From Candidatus Saccharibacteria bacterium UBA3723 (lineage in GTDB: Bacteria > Patescibacteriota > Saccharimonadia > Saccharimonadales > Saccharimonadaceae), in assembly GCA_002371895.1 (NCBI GenBank), contig DFHM01000012.1, forward strand, positions 62,001 to 126,000: a DNA stretch of 64,000 nt, read 5' to 3'. The notes beneath the pieces are model-generated. The model did not search any database and had not been told where the DNA came from. It was given only the letters and a program-made list of their open reading frames with translations. This document shows, one piece after another, positions 41,534-50,973 of this stretch (its first letter is position 1; the number at the start of each line of letters is the position of its first letter). A program made the position numbers and the translations under genes.

Positions 41534-42890
41534 ATTCAGCATATTGCCAAATTGACCCATCGGCTCCGTCCAGCAATGCAATCCCCTCATCGGAAATTTC
41601 ATCACGTAACACATCGGCTGTCGCAAAATCTTTTTCTTTCTTTGCCTTAAAGCGTTTTTCGATTTTCGTCTTCAATTCATCAGAAATATCTGGCGTGCTC
41701 TCGGCAATTTTTAGACCAAACGCATCATCCAAAAACTTTACAAATTCTTCATCAGGAACGTTTGTCGACATAGATTTATCCAATTCTGCCAATGCGCCAG
41801 CAGAGTTCAAATTATTCTCGAGCTGCACCATCATTGCTTTGCGCACTTCCGACATGTCAGTAGCTTCTTTTTGCCAACGCAATGCCGCAAAATTACGGTA
41901 ATTCAGCAGACGCTGTTTCGCGGCCGCAATATCCTCAAATGAGAAATTCCTTTCGCTCTGAAAATGCCCCTGCAATACCCACATTTTGTAATCCATATGT
42001 GAGTATCCTTTTTCTTCCAAATCGGAGAACATATAAACATTTCCTAGCGACTTGGAGATCTTCTGCCCTTCAATCGTAATAAAATTATTATGCAACCAGA
42101 AGTTCGCCATTTTCTTACCGTATGCACATTCGGTCTGCGCAATCTCATTCGTGTGATGTACCGGAATATGGTCAATACCACCGCAGTGAATATCAATCGG
42201 CTCGCCAAGTTTTTCGTGAATAATCGTCGAGCATTCTAGATGCCATCCAGGATACCCCATCCTGCCACGATACTCCCACTGCATCGCGTGATCCTCTCCG
42301 TCACGGATCCATTTCCAAACTGCAAAGTCCGAAGGATTGCGCTTTTCGTCACTAAATTCAATACGCGCACCGGCTTTCAGATGCTCCAAATCCAAGCGCG
42401 CAAAGTCTGCATACTTAGGAAACTTCGAAGTATCAAAATACAAACCATCTGTCGTGTCGTATAGATAGCCTTTTTCATATAGCGCATCAACAAGTTGCGT
42501 GTCCTCCTTAATAAAATCCGTCGCACGACAAATGTCAGTCGGCTCAACCATGTTTAGTGCATGAAAATTCTCCAGAAAGTCGCCCATATACATCTCGGCA
42601 ACTTCCCAAACAGTCTTACCTTCGCGTTTTGCACCTTTTTCCATCTTGTCTTCGCCGTCATCGGCATCGGACGTCAAGTGCCCAACATCTGTAATATTCA
42701 AAACGCGATCAACTGGCCAGCCCTCAAGCTGAAGAGTTCTAACTAATAAATCCCAGTAAACGTAACAAGTGAAGTTACCAATGTGCGCAAAGCTATATAC
42801 TGTTGGACCACAAGTATAAATCTTTACTCTTTTATCATTGATAGGAGTAAATTCTTCGACTTTCCTCGTCAGGGTATTATATAGTTTCAT
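41532..42890 (-). CDS. cysS: Cysteinyl-tRNA synthetase
   Basis: Class I synthetase, 452 aa. Zinc-binding CGPTVYSF start, HIGH-equivalent AHIGNF, zinc ligands in WHLECS and HCGGIDHIPVHH, KMSKS-like KISKSLGN, and a shortened C-terminal anticodon domain. TGT-TATACT lies 7 nt before the ATG. Confidence 0.97.
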   Translation of the reverse strand: MKLYNTLTRKVEEFTPINDKRVKIYTCGPTVYSFAHIGNFTCYVYWDLLVRTLQLEGWPVDRVLNITDVGHLTSDADDGEDKMEKGAKREGKTVWEVAEMYMGDFLENFHALNMVEPTDICRATDFIKEDTQLVDALYEKGYLYDTTDGLYFDTSKFPKYADFARLDLEHLKAGARIEFSDEKRNPSDFAVWKWIRDGEDHAMQWEYRGRMGYPGWHLECSTIIHEKLGEPIDIHCGGIDHIPVHHTNEIAQTECAYGKKMANFWLHNNFITIEGQKISKSLGNVYMFSDLEEKGYSHMDYKMWVLQGHFQSERNFSFEDIAAAKQRLLNYRNFAALRWQKEATDMSEVRKAMMVQLENNLNSAGALAELDKSMSTNVPDEEFVKFLDDAFGLKIAESTPDISDELKTKIEKRFKAKKEKDFATADVLRDEISDEGIALLDGADGSIWQYAE

Positions 42891-42897
42891 ACCCTTT

Positions 42898-42903
42898 AGT
42901 ATA
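42898..42903 (-). promoter_or_regulatory. -10 box of cysS, leaderless type
   Basis: TGT-TATACT extended -10, then 7 nt (AAAGGGT) to the ATG; the AAAGGG could also act as a very short Shine-Dalgarno. Confidence 0.5.
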
Positions 42904-42908
42904 ACAGA

Positions 42909-44537
42909 TTAGAATAGCAGTGATAACATTGCCGAAGCAATCATCGCAAAGATCATTAAAATCCACACAACGATAAAAGCGGCAATCGCAACGGCTTTCG
43001 CCGTATCAGTATTATTACTCACTGTCTTTTGAGGCGCGACGACGGATTGTCTAACCGCCTTATATTTCGGCGAGTCTCCAGGCGCAATTTTATTCGAAAC
43101 AAACATGCCGGCATTTTGCTGCTGAATTCCGCGGATACGGTTATCATTTCTACTAGTCATCTGCGAGTTACGAAGACCACGTCGATCTTCTTTAAATACA
43201 TCGTCAACTTCAAGATTATTAATTGCCGCGCTTGTCTCCTTCTCGTGTAGATGGCGTGCTCGTTTATTACGATAACCAAACGCCGTAACGCCAAGCCCAA
43301 TGCCTGTAATCAACATCCACATAAAACCAAGACCAAACGCAATCAAGCCAGGTTCACCAGGAGTTATGTATATATCCGTATGACTATTCAGGAAAACTCT
43401 AAAAGCGTCAATTAAGTGGCCGACCACCAAACATATCAGTGGAACAATGAAAATTATCGACAAAACTCTTTTTACATCCACTGGAGAACTACCGACCATT
43501 TCGCCTGTACGCGCATTTACTGCGATATAGTGCAAAATGCTTTCGCCATTACTCTTCTTATCGAGATAGCAATAAAGCCAGACTGGCATATACGCCGTAT
43601 TCCACTTCACGCCTTTTTGTTCGAGGCGCATTTTATCCCAACGCACACCACGATCAAACAAGCTAATCGAATCCTGCATCTGGTAACGCATAATGTCTTC
43701 GACTTGCAGCTTTACTTTCTTATCCAAGTCATTAATGTTTACGTCGCGTTTCTCGCAGGCATACCCTTTCACCAAACGTGCGTCCCATTTCACGGCATTT
43801 TGCGTATCAAACGGCATAATTGCATTAACAATATTGTTCGTATTTATCAAAGCGTTCTGATTCAATTTATCTGAGGAAGCCTCAATCGTTAAATCATTAA
43901 TAATTAAGTCAAACTTACGGTGGACACTATACAAATCGGCATCATAACGCGTTTCCTCGTTATCACCAGAACCAACCGTATATCTACGCGTTTGATGTTC
44001 GCCCTCGCCAGACATTTCGGCGCTCACATTCATGTCTACCACCATGTATGGTAAAAATACGCCCATCAAGTTTTCTGGCCTAAAATCATTCACGAATTGT
44101 TTCTTCGCTAGACTCTTATGCTCTTTCATGTATCCGGCCATCTCAGCAAACGCATATTCACGCGTAACTCTAAATGGCAAAATCATATCCGGCACGGCAC
44201 CATTTGGCAACTTATCATTAATCGACAGCGTATGCCTACACCATGGACAACGTGCACTCATCGCTTCGTCCGTATTAAGAGTAATCGCCGCCCCACAAGA
44301 TGTGCACTTCATCGTAATCATCGAATTACTGTCGATGATTTTCTCTGCACCGCTACCGACAATCTTCCCCTTAAGGAAAGCCGGATTCTCATTATCCTGT
44401 ACTAATTCGGGCTCAATCTCGCTCTTACAGTGCTGGCATTTTAGCTTGCCAATCGTCACATCAAAAGAAACATCAGAGCTTCCGCAATGCGGACATTTTA
44501 ATATTTTTCCTACGTTTTTACTTTTGCTTTCCGCCAT
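42909..44537 (-). CDS. YdjG-like zinc-ribbon membrane protein, third copy
   Basis: 542 aa. Two N-terminal zinc ribbons: CPHCGSSDV ... CQHCKSE, then CTSCGAAI ... CPWCRHTL. A large alpha/beta region follows with the family phrases GAVPDMILPF, GVFLPYMVVDMN, LNQNALINTNN, PFDTQNAVKWDA, AYMPVWLYCYL and YIAVNARTGEMVGS. Two membrane helices (about 365-385 and 400-425) and a C-terminal helix at the extreme end (about 515-540). It overlaps the previous gene by 20 bp; ATG at 44537 is preferred to a TTG four codons earlier. Part of the SPFH operon. Confidence 0.85.
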   Translation of the reverse strand: MAESKSKNVGKILKCPHCGSSDVSFDVTIGKLKCQHCKSEIEPELVQDNENPAFLKGKIVGSGAEKIIDSNSMITMKCTSCGAAITLNTDEAMSARCPWCRHTLSINDKLPNGAVPDMILPFRVTREYAFAEMAGYMKEHKSLAKKQFVNDFRPENLMGVFLPYMVVDMNVSAEMSGEGEHQTRRYTVGSGDNEETRYDADLYSVHRKFDLIINDLTIEASSDKLNQNALINTNNIVNAIMPFDTQNAVKWDARLVKGYACEKRDVNINDLDKKVKLQVEDIMRYQMQDSISLFDRGVRWDKMRLEQKGVKWNTAYMPVWLYCYLDKKSNGESILHYIAVNARTGEMVGSSPVDVKRVLSIIFIVPLICLVVGHLIDAFRVFLNSHTDIYITPGEPGLIAFGLGFMWMLITGIGLGVTAFGYRNKRARHLHEKETSAAINNLEVDDVFKEDRRGLRNSQMTSRNDNRIRGIQQQNAGMFVSNKIAPGDSPKYKAVRQSVVAPQKTVSNNTDTAKAVAIAAFIVVWILMIFAMIASAMLSLLF

Positions 44538-46011
44538 CTTTTTGTCCAATCGGTCTATCTTCTGGCTTCGTATTAATCATGCGATCAATACCTAAATAAT
44601 TAGCCATCTTTTCGCCCATCATTTCATTGCCATTTCTTGCAATCACACCACGAATCTCACTATCATTCTGACCTTTAATCCTAGACGCAGAAAGACCTTT
44701 ACGATGCTCGTGGAATACATCGGATTTCTTCATGTTCTTAACGTCAGATTTCGTATCAGCCTCATGCTTGTGGCGCTTGTCCATATTGCGGTATTTACTC
44801 ATCTTTAACCAGTAGAAGATGAACCCAGGCGTCAAACCAGCCAAGCCCAAAATCCAGGCGTCGTTGTCGCTATCGGCACTAAAACAAATTCGTATCCAGG
44901 CATAGCCAGCAATAATACCAACAATCTCCAGCAAAACCGAGAAAGCCATCAGCTTGGATTTATTGATTGGTACGCTACCCATCGTCTCGCCCGTACGAGC
45001 ATTCACTGCAACATAATGTAGTAGTTTTTTATCCTCTTGGTAATAGCTATATAGCCACACTGGAAGATAGGCAGCTTTCCAGCTCGTACCTTTAATTTTT
45101 ACATCTTCCTTCGTCCAGCGTGCACCGCGATCATAAAAAGTCATACTCTCTTTTACACGATATCTCGCCACATCGCTAGCCTGAGTTTGCACAACTGGCT
45201 TTAACGCATCAATATTCGTATCACGTTTTTCACTCGAAAAGCCACGAAGATAAGCCGGATTCCAACTGACGCAGTTCTCTGTATCGAACGGCATAATTGC
45301 ATTAATGACGTTATTAGTATTGCTCTTCAAATCCTGGTTCAACTTATCGCTCGACGCTTCAACCGTCAAATCATCTATCAACAAATCAAAATCGCGTGTC
45401 ACATCATATGCATCTGCATCATACAAAGTCTTACGAGTATTACCAGATCCAACCGTATATCGTCGCACCAAGTGCTCCGCCTCACCCGCCATCGAAGCTG
45501 ACGCGTTCACGTCAACAATCATATACGGCAGATATACGCCAGAAATATTATCAGTCTTAAATTCTGCCTTAAATTTCGGATGCGCAAAGAATTGGCGTTC
45601 ATTTACGAACTCGCGAATCTTTGCCTCCGCAGCGGATTTTTCAGTCTTAAATGGCAATACAAGATCCGGCACCGCACCATTTGGCATTTTTTCATTCACG
45701 GATAATACATGACGACACCAGTGGCAACGCGCACTCGTAACTTCCTCAGTATTAATGACAACCTCTGCACCACAAGACGGACACTTTAGCGTTAAAATTA
45801 AATCTTCACCAGGAATAATATTCGTAGCGCCATCACCCACAATATCACTAGTTAGACTATCTACGCCACCATTCGCATTCGCGCTCGTATCGTCAAAAAC
45901 CGTGCGGCAAAAATTACACCTCAACTTGCCGGTAGAAGGATTTAATGTAACATCAGTTGCACCACAATTCGGACAACGGTTTGCACCATTTTTATCATTC
46001 TTAATTGCCAT
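44518..46011 (-). CDS. YdjG-like zinc-ribbon membrane protein, second copy
   Basis: 497 aa. Zinc ribbons CPNCGATDV ... CNFCRTVF and CPSCGAEV ... CHWCRHVL. The same core phrases as its two neighbours (GAVPDLVLPF, GVYLPYMIVDVN, LNQDLKSNTNN, PFDTENCVSWNP, AYLPVWLYSYY, YVAVNARTGETMGS) show tandem duplication. Two membrane helices (about 345-365 and 375-395) and a basic soluble tail; no C-terminal helix, unlike copy three. It begins 12 bp after copy one. Confidence 0.85.
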   Translation of the reverse strand: MAIKNDKNGANRCPNCGATDVTLNPSTGKLRCNFCRTVFDDTSANANGGVDSLTSDIVGDGATNIIPGEDLILTLKCPSCGAEVVINTEEVTSARCHWCRHVLSVNEKMPNGAVPDLVLPFKTEKSAAEAKIREFVNERQFFAHPKFKAEFKTDNISGVYLPYMIVDVNASASMAGEAEHLVRRYTVGSGNTRKTLYDADAYDVTRDFDLLIDDLTVEASSDKLNQDLKSNTNNVINAIMPFDTENCVSWNPAYLRGFSSEKRDTNIDALKPVVQTQASDVARYRVKESMTFYDRGARWTKEDVKIKGTSWKAAYLPVWLYSYYQEDKKLLHYVAVNARTGETMGSVPINKSKLMAFSVLLEIVGIIAGYAWIRICFSADSDNDAWILGLAGLTPGFIFYWLKMSKYRNMDKRHKHEADTKSDVKNMKKSDVFHEHRKGLSASRIKGQNDSEIRGVIARNGNEMMGEKMANYLGIDRMINTKPEDRPIGQKDGGKQK

Positions 46012-46022
46012 AAATCCTCCCT

Positions 46023-47810
46023 TTAATAATCGTAACTATAATCAAAGCCGCCAGAATCCCAGTCTGACCCACCAGAGTCCCAGCTGGACCCAGAATCCCA
46101 ACTCGATCCAGAATCCCAGCTTGAGCCAGAATCATAATCCCAACTAGAACTACTAGAGCCACCGCTACCACCGCTTCCTCCGCCAGCAATCAATGATAAC
46201 AGCATGAATATAAAGATAATAAAGATAACGAAACCTAATATCTGCGACCCATTAGACGAGCTCCCCACACTGCGCGTTGAACGCCCCTGTGCAGCATGAG
46301 TATAACTTCGGCCATTCTGGAACCTGCTACGTTCGACGTCGAGCATTTCACTACGCCCAGTAGACAACGAACCAATTACGCGATTCTCATTTCTGCCGTA
46401 AACTTCCCTACTATAAGATCTTGTATTGGAAATCTTTCTGTCAATCGCATGCTCATTCTCAATCTTTGCACGCGTTTCATTTTCGTGATGATGACGCGAT
46501 ACTGGCTCCGTGTTTACGTAATGCGTTATCGCCCTAGTCACCAATCCAGTCCCGCGCGGAGGCTTATCCTTACCGGTAACATAATTCAGCAACGCTATTG
46601 GTAAACCAACCAAGGATATAAAGAAGAACAGCACGCTAATAATTGGGAATGGCAAGATCAACGCCAAAAGCATCATTACGCCAAACACAACTATCGGTGT
46701 TGCCGAGCGCCTCTTCATATTCGCTTCGGACGTCTTTACCTCCGGCGAAGACTTTACGGACGGCAATCCACCGATAATCGTCGGCAAACATCCTACTGTT
46801 TCACCAGTTCGCGCATTTACGGCAATATAATAGATTCTTGCATCAATATTCGTTTCGCGACGGAAGCTAAACAGCCATACCGGAAGATACGCCGCCTTCC
46901 ATTTTGTCCCCTTAATGCCAAGATGTTCTTTTATCCAGCAGACACCGCGGTCATACTGTGCAGTAGTTTCTTTTGCCTTACGGCGGGCAATATCCCCAGT
47001 CTGTAAAGCTACAATTTCCTTCAAATCATTAACGTTTACCGAGCGTTTTTCACTCGAAAAACCGCGCAAATAATTCGCATCCCAAGCAACTGCATTTTCT
47101 GTATCAAACGGCAAAATTGCATTAATAATATTGTTCGAATTAACGTAAGTATCCTGATTCAAGCGCGCCGAAGAAGATTCGACTGTAAGATCGTCCACCA
47201 AAATCGTAAAATCGCGCTCAATATCGTATAAATCAACCGACCAAGGCGCATGATCCTTATTCGGCTCGAGATTTATCTCAGCCTTACCCTTCATCTCCAT
47301 GCGCGCATTCACATCTACAATAAAATACGGGAAATAGACGCCATCCATCCCACGCTCTTCGAGAGCATTTACGAATACGTCATCGATTTTTTCAGTTCGT
47401 TGCTTGATGCATTCCCGGGCTTTTTCTAACGCTTCCTCTTTCGAAATCTTAAACGGTAGAACTAAATCCGGCACTGCACCATTAGATACGGTTTCATTGA
47501 TAGTAAAAATATGACGACACCAGTGACACATTGCATCTGTTGCTTCATCCGTATTTATAACGACTTCTGCGCCACAAGAAGAACACTTAAATGTTTTTAC
47601 AATATCGTCGCCTGGGATAATATCATTCGCCCCCTCCCCACGCGTTTCGCCATACATGCCTTCGACGCCACCAGCCTCGTTTGCACTTTTTGCCTCAAAA
47701 AGCGTCTTACAGTATGCACACTTAAGTTTTCCTTCTTTCGCATCCAGCGATACATCGCTGGACCCGCAATGCGGGCAGCGATGTATGCCATCCTTTAGCT
47801 TTTTAGCCAT
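46023..47810 (-). CDS. YdjG-like zinc-ribbon membrane protein, first copy, with Trp/Ser/Asp/Gly repeat tail
   Basis: 595 aa. Zinc ribbons CPHCGSSDV ... CAYCKTLF and CSSCGAEV ... CHWCRHIF, then the shared core (GAVPDLVLPF, GVYFPYFIVDVN, LNQDTYVNSNN, PFDTENAVAWDA, AYLPVWLFSF, YIAVNARTGETVG). Two central membrane helices (about 375-410), a basic linker, a further helix (about 527-548), then a tail of about 45 residues made of SSWDSG repeats. Relatives in Bacillus subtilis work with the SPFH protein YdjI and PspA in envelope stress. Directly downstream of the SPFH gene. Confidence 0.85.
   Translation of the reverse strand: MAKKLKDGIHRCPHCGSSDVSLDAKEGKLKCAYCKTLFEAKSANEAGGVEGMYGETRGEGANDIIPGDDIVKTFKCSSCGAEVVINTDEATDAMCHWCRHIFTINETVSNGAVPDLVLPFKISKEEALEKARECIKQRTEKIDDVFVNALEERGMDGVYFPYFIVDVNARMEMKGKAEINLEPNKDHAPWSVDLYDIERDFTILVDDLTVESSSARLNQDTYVNSNNIINAILPFDTENAVAWDANYLRGFSSEKRSVNVNDLKEIVALQTGDIARRKAKETTAQYDRGVCWIKEHLGIKGTKWKAAYLPVWLFSFRRETNIDARIYYIAVNARTGETVGCLPTIIGGLPSVKSSPEVKTSEANMKRRSATPIVVFGVMMLLALILPFPIISVLFFFISLVGLPIALLNYVTGKDKPPRGTGLVTRAITHYVNTEPVSRHHHENETRAKIENEHAIDRKISNTRSYSREVYGRNENRVIGSLSTGRSEMLDVERSRFQNGRSYTHAAQGRSTRSVGSSSNGSQILGFVIFIIFIFMLLSLIAGGGSGGSGGSSSSSWDYDSGSSWDSGSSWDSGSSWDSGGSDWDSGGFDYSYDY
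46030..46150 (-). repeat. Coding minisatellite (SSWDSG units)
   Basis: Short tandem units encoding Ser-Ser-Trp-Asp-Ser-Gly at the C-terminus of the first YdjG-like protein. Confidence 0.8.
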
Positions 47811-47830
47811 TAGGATCCAATTCCCCTCAA

Positions 47831-49120
47831 TTATTGTGCAGCTGGAGTTTCTGGTGTTGCTGGAGTATCAGCAGCTGGAGCCTCTGGGGTCTCCGGAGTT
47901 GCTGGAGCTTCAGGAGCTGGTGCGGCTGGAGTTTCAGCGGCAGGAGCGGCCGGAGCTGGTGTAGCAGCAGGTGCAGCAGGAGCAGCAGCGGCGCCACCAC
48001 CGACAGGCGTGACTAGACCACCGGCACCGCCCATTTGGTTGAGTGCCATACCGACGCCAAACATACCAGTTGCGCCACCACCGGCACTCTGGTTTTCGCC
48101 AGCAGCCTTGAAGCCCTGTGCGATTGTTGCCTGTGAGTAAGCAGCACCAACGGCACCACCATTTTGTGCCATAGCTTGGCCAATTGCACCCATGGCAGCA
48201 GCCTGAGCTTGACCCTGCATTGCAGTCTTGCGGAATTCATCGACAGTCTTCTGAGATTCTTCATCCCACTCAATTACAGCAGGCTGAATATCGATAACGG
48301 AAAGACCATAGAGCGTACCCCAATGGTGCTTCTGCTCGACGGCTTCATCTACATCAGCAGCAAAGTCTTCGAGACCAGCTTGAATATCAGGAATGGACTT
48401 ACCGCCAGCGCAGAACTTAGACAAAGCGGTACTCAAAGAGCCAATGAAGCCATTAAATAGAGAGTCTTCAAGTGAGCCACCATCTTTGCCAGTATCAGCT
48501 AGGCTAAAGATCGTCTTACCAGTTGTACCAGTTAAGAAATCTGGAGCAATCGCATTCTTCATGAATAGGATTGGATCTACAATCTTGACGGTGTAAGTAC
48601 CATGGCTTACTACGGCCATCTGAATGCCACCATATTTAGCATCATCGTATACAGCTGGAGTACGAGTACCATACTGCAAACCTGCGATTGGGCGAAGGTT
48701 TACATAGAAAGCCAACTGCTTATTGCTTGGCTGGCCACCAAACTTGAACTGTTCAATACTCTGACCAAAGGTAGAGGCAAAGAAGCCATCACCTACAAAG
48801 AAGCTCTTAGCTTCTGGAATATCTTGTGTAGTGTAGGTATAGCGACCTGGTTCTGCAATAACGGCAGTGATGCCACCGTTCTCTACTAATACCAAAGCGG
48901 TATTTTCTGGAACCTCAAATCTACTACCATCGGAAATGATGAAAGCATCTTCTTGACCATCGTTATTTGCGCTACCTTCTTTTTTCATTGGCGCAGCGCG
49001 ACCAACTAGAGCCTGACCATCGAAGCCTTGTGGCACGGTCATATATTCAAGCCATTGGTTCGCAAAGCCAGCACCTAAGCTACCCTTTGCAGCATCCCAT
49101 GCGCCTTTCAAAAAACCCAT
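47831..49120 (-). CDS. SPFH/Band 7 protein, YdjI-like
   Basis: 429 aa. Residues about 1-310 form the virion-core/YdjI type SPFH domain: MTVPQGFDGQALVGRAAP, then SDGSRFEVPENTALVLVENG, GRYTYTTQDI, YGIQ-type strands and a helix with QKTVDEFRKTAMQGQAQ. Residues about 365-429 are Ala/Pro/Thr/Glu low complexity, where Bacillus YdjI has a zinc ribbon. SPFH proteins scaffold membrane microdomains. Strong AAGGAGG Shine-Dalgarno; promoter TGG-TATCAT about 25 nt before it. First gene of a four-gene operon. Confidence 0.9.
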   Translation of the reverse strand: MGFLKGAWDAAKGSLGAGFANQWLEYMTVPQGFDGQALVGRAAPMKKEGSANNDGQEDAFIISDGSRFEVPENTALVLVENGGITAVIAEPGRYTYTTQDIPEAKSFFVGDGFFASTFGQSIEQFKFGGQPSNKQLAFYVNLRPIAGLQYGTRTPAVYDDAKYGGIQMAVVSHGTYTVKIVDPILFMKNAIAPDFLTGTTGKTIFSLADTGKDGGSLEDSLFNGFIGSLSTALSKFCAGGKSIPDIQAGLEDFAADVDEAVEQKHHWGTLYGLSVIDIQPAVIEWDEESQKTVDEFRKTAMQGQAQAAAMGAIGQAMAQNGGAVGAAYSQATIAQGFKAAGENQSAGGGATGMFGVGMALNQMGGAGGLVTPVGGGAAAAPAAPAATPAPAAPAAETPAAPAPEAPATPETPEAPAADTPATPETPAAQ

Positions 49121-49215
49121 TTGGAATCCTCCTTAGTTTTTATCTTACTTTTATGATACCACAAGCGTAATTATATTCCGTCAAAAACTGAACACATTTT
49201 TTATAAGCATCCACA

Positions 49216-49243
49216 AAAAGCCCCGAATCAAAGTTCGGGGCCT
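49216..49243 (-). terminator. ppa terminator
   Basis: GCCCCGAA/TTCGGGGC stem followed by TTTTTG on the minus strand. Confidence 0.88.
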
Positions 49244-49263
49244 TTCTCTTCTCTATCAGTTAA

Positions 49264-49785
49264 TTAGAAGCGCTTGATTGCGTCTTCGATAACCTTCTGT
49301 GCCTCTTCGAGACCAAAGAAACCCTTTACCTGAGTTGTGCCAGGCTTCTTAAGATCCTTGTAGTGGTTGAAGTGGAATTCGAGCTGTTCGATTGTGCGTT
49401 TTGGAATATCCTCAAGCGTCTTGATGGCGTCACCATTGTTGCGGTCATCGTCAACGACAGCGATAATCTTATCGTCTACCTCACCATCATCAACGAACTT
49501 CATCACGCCGAGTATACGTGCCTTGACGTAAATACCAGTCGTAAGTGGCTGATCAGTAATGACGAGAACGTCGAGCTCATCGCCATCTTCATCTAGGGTC
49601 TGCGGAATAAAGCCGTAGTTGCAAGGTTTTGCAAATGCCATAGGCTCAATACGATCGAGCATAAAGCAAGCGCGCTTGCGGTCCCATTCAATCTTATGAT
49701 TGCTACCGGTTGGGATTTCGATAACTACGTTAATCTCACCGTTTTTGTAGTCTCCAGGCTCTAATACTTGGTTAAAATCTGCCAT
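49264..49785 (-). CDS. ppa: Inorganic pyrophosphatase (family I)
   Basis: Hydrolyses PPi to drive biosynthesis. 173 aa. Metal-binding signature DEDGDELDVLV, with EIPTGSNHKIEWD at the substrate site and NYGFIPQTL. The start is MADFNQ with AAAGGAG 5 nt upstream; the longer ORF extends into its promoter (TGT-TATGAT near 49832-49837). Divergent from gap, sharing one intergenic region of about 110 bp. Confidence 0.95.
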   Translation of the reverse strand: MADFNQVLEPGDYKNGEINVVIEIPTGSNHKIEWDRKRACFMLDRIEPMAFAKPCNYGFIPQTLDEDGDELDVLVITDQPLTTGIYVKARILGVMKFVDDGEVDDKIIAVVDDDRNNGDAIKTLEDIPKRTIEQLEFHFNHYKDLKKPGTTQVKGFFGLEEAQKVIEDAIKRF

Positions 49786-49852
49786 TTCACTCCTTTCAAT
49801 TTTTGTGCCCCAAAACCGAGGCCTTTCCATTATCATAACACAACCCATATGC

Positions 49853-49858
49853 TATAAT
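49853..49858 (+). promoter_or_regulatory. gap promoter -10
   Basis: TGC-TATAAT flanked by TATGC/GCATA, with about 35 nt of leader and an AGGAG Shine-Dalgarno. Back to back with the ppa promoter. Confidence 0.6.
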
Positions 49859-49899
49859 AAGCATAAGTACCATCTAATAATTATTAGGAGAAAAACTAA

Positions 49900-50970
49900 A
49901 TGGTAAGAATTGCTATTAACGGCTTTGGTCGCATCGGTCGCAATGCATTCAAGATTGCTTTTGATCGCAACGATACAGAAATCGTCGCTATCAACGACCT
50001 TACAGACGCAAAGACGCTCGCACATCTTCTTAAATACGATTCTAACTACGGCATCTACTCTGCCGACGTAAGCTCCGACGATCAGGGCATTATTGTCAAC
50101 GGCAAGCATATCCGTGTCTTCGCAGAAAAGGATCCAGCCAACCTTCCATGGCGCGACCTTGATGTCGATGTAGTTATTGAATCTACTGGCTTCTTTACTG
50201 ACCCAGCAGCAGCACACGCACATATCGACGCCGGCGCAAAGAGAGTCGTTATCTCTGCCCCAGCTAAGGGCGAAGGCGCAAAGACCATCGTTCTCGGCGT
50301 AAACGAAGATCAGGTAAGCTACGACGACGAAATCATCTCCAATGCTTCCTGTACTACCAACTGTATTGCACCAGTCATGAAAGTCCTTGAAGATAACATT
50401 GGTATCGAGAAAGCTATGATGACTACCGTTCACAGCTACACTGCTAGCCAAAAGCTCCAAGATGCTCCAGCAAAGGACATCCGCGAAGCTCGCTCCGCTG
50501 CCGAAAACATCGTCCCTACGACTACCGGCGCAAGCAAGGCTGCCGCTCTTACTATTCCTACCCTCAAGGGCAAATTCAATGGTCTTTCCGTACGCGTCCC
50601 AACCCCAGTAGTATCCCTTTCTGATATTACTGCCGTTACAAAGCGCGATACTTCCGTAGAAGAAATCAACGAACTCTTCAAGAAAGCCGCTCAAGACCCT
50701 TATTATCAGGGTATCCTCGATGCTACCGAAGAAGAACTCGTATCTATTGATTATCGTGGCAACTCCCACTCCTCCATTGTCGACCTCAAGCTTACCGATG
50801 TTATCGGTGGCAACCTCATCAAGGTTGTTGCATGGTATGACAACGAATGGGGCTACAGCAACCGTCTCGTAGAGCTCACCGTTGATCTCGGCAAGATGAT
50901 TCAAGAAGCTCCAGCAAACGAAGCTGCTCCAGCTCCAGAAGCTGCACCACAGCAGGAAGGTCAATTCTAA
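49900..50970 (+). CDS. gap: Glyceraldehyde-3-phosphate dehydrogenase
   Basis: Glycolytic oxidation of GAP with NAD. 356 aa. NAD-binding INGFGRIGRNAFKIA, active site SNASCTTNCIAP with catalytic Cys, the catalytic His in TTVHSYTASQ, and WYDNEWGYSNRLVEL. The last roughly 20 residues (NEAAPAPEAAPQQEGQF) are an unusual Ala/Pro extension. First gene of gap-rpiB-rpe-pfkB-LOG, with spacings of 3, 1, -1 and 2 bp. Confidence 0.97.
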   Translation: MVRIAINGFGRIGRNAFKIAFDRNDTEIVAINDLTDAKTLAHLLKYDSNYGIYSADVSSDDQGIIVNGKHIRVFAEKDPANLPWRDLDVDVVIESTGFFTDPAAAHAHIDAGAKRVVISAPAKGEGAKTIVLGVNEDQVSYDDEIISNASCTTNCIAPVMKVLEDNIGIEKAMMTTVHSYTASQKLQDAPAKDIREARSAAENIVPTTTGASKAAALTIPTLKGKFNGLSVRVPTPVVSLSDITAVTKRDTSVEEINELFKKAAQDPYYQGILDATEEELVSIDYRGNSHSSIVDLKLTDVIGGNLIKVVAWYDNEWGYSNRLVELTVDLGKMIQEAPANEAAPAPEAAPQQEGQF

Positions 50971-50973
50971 AAT

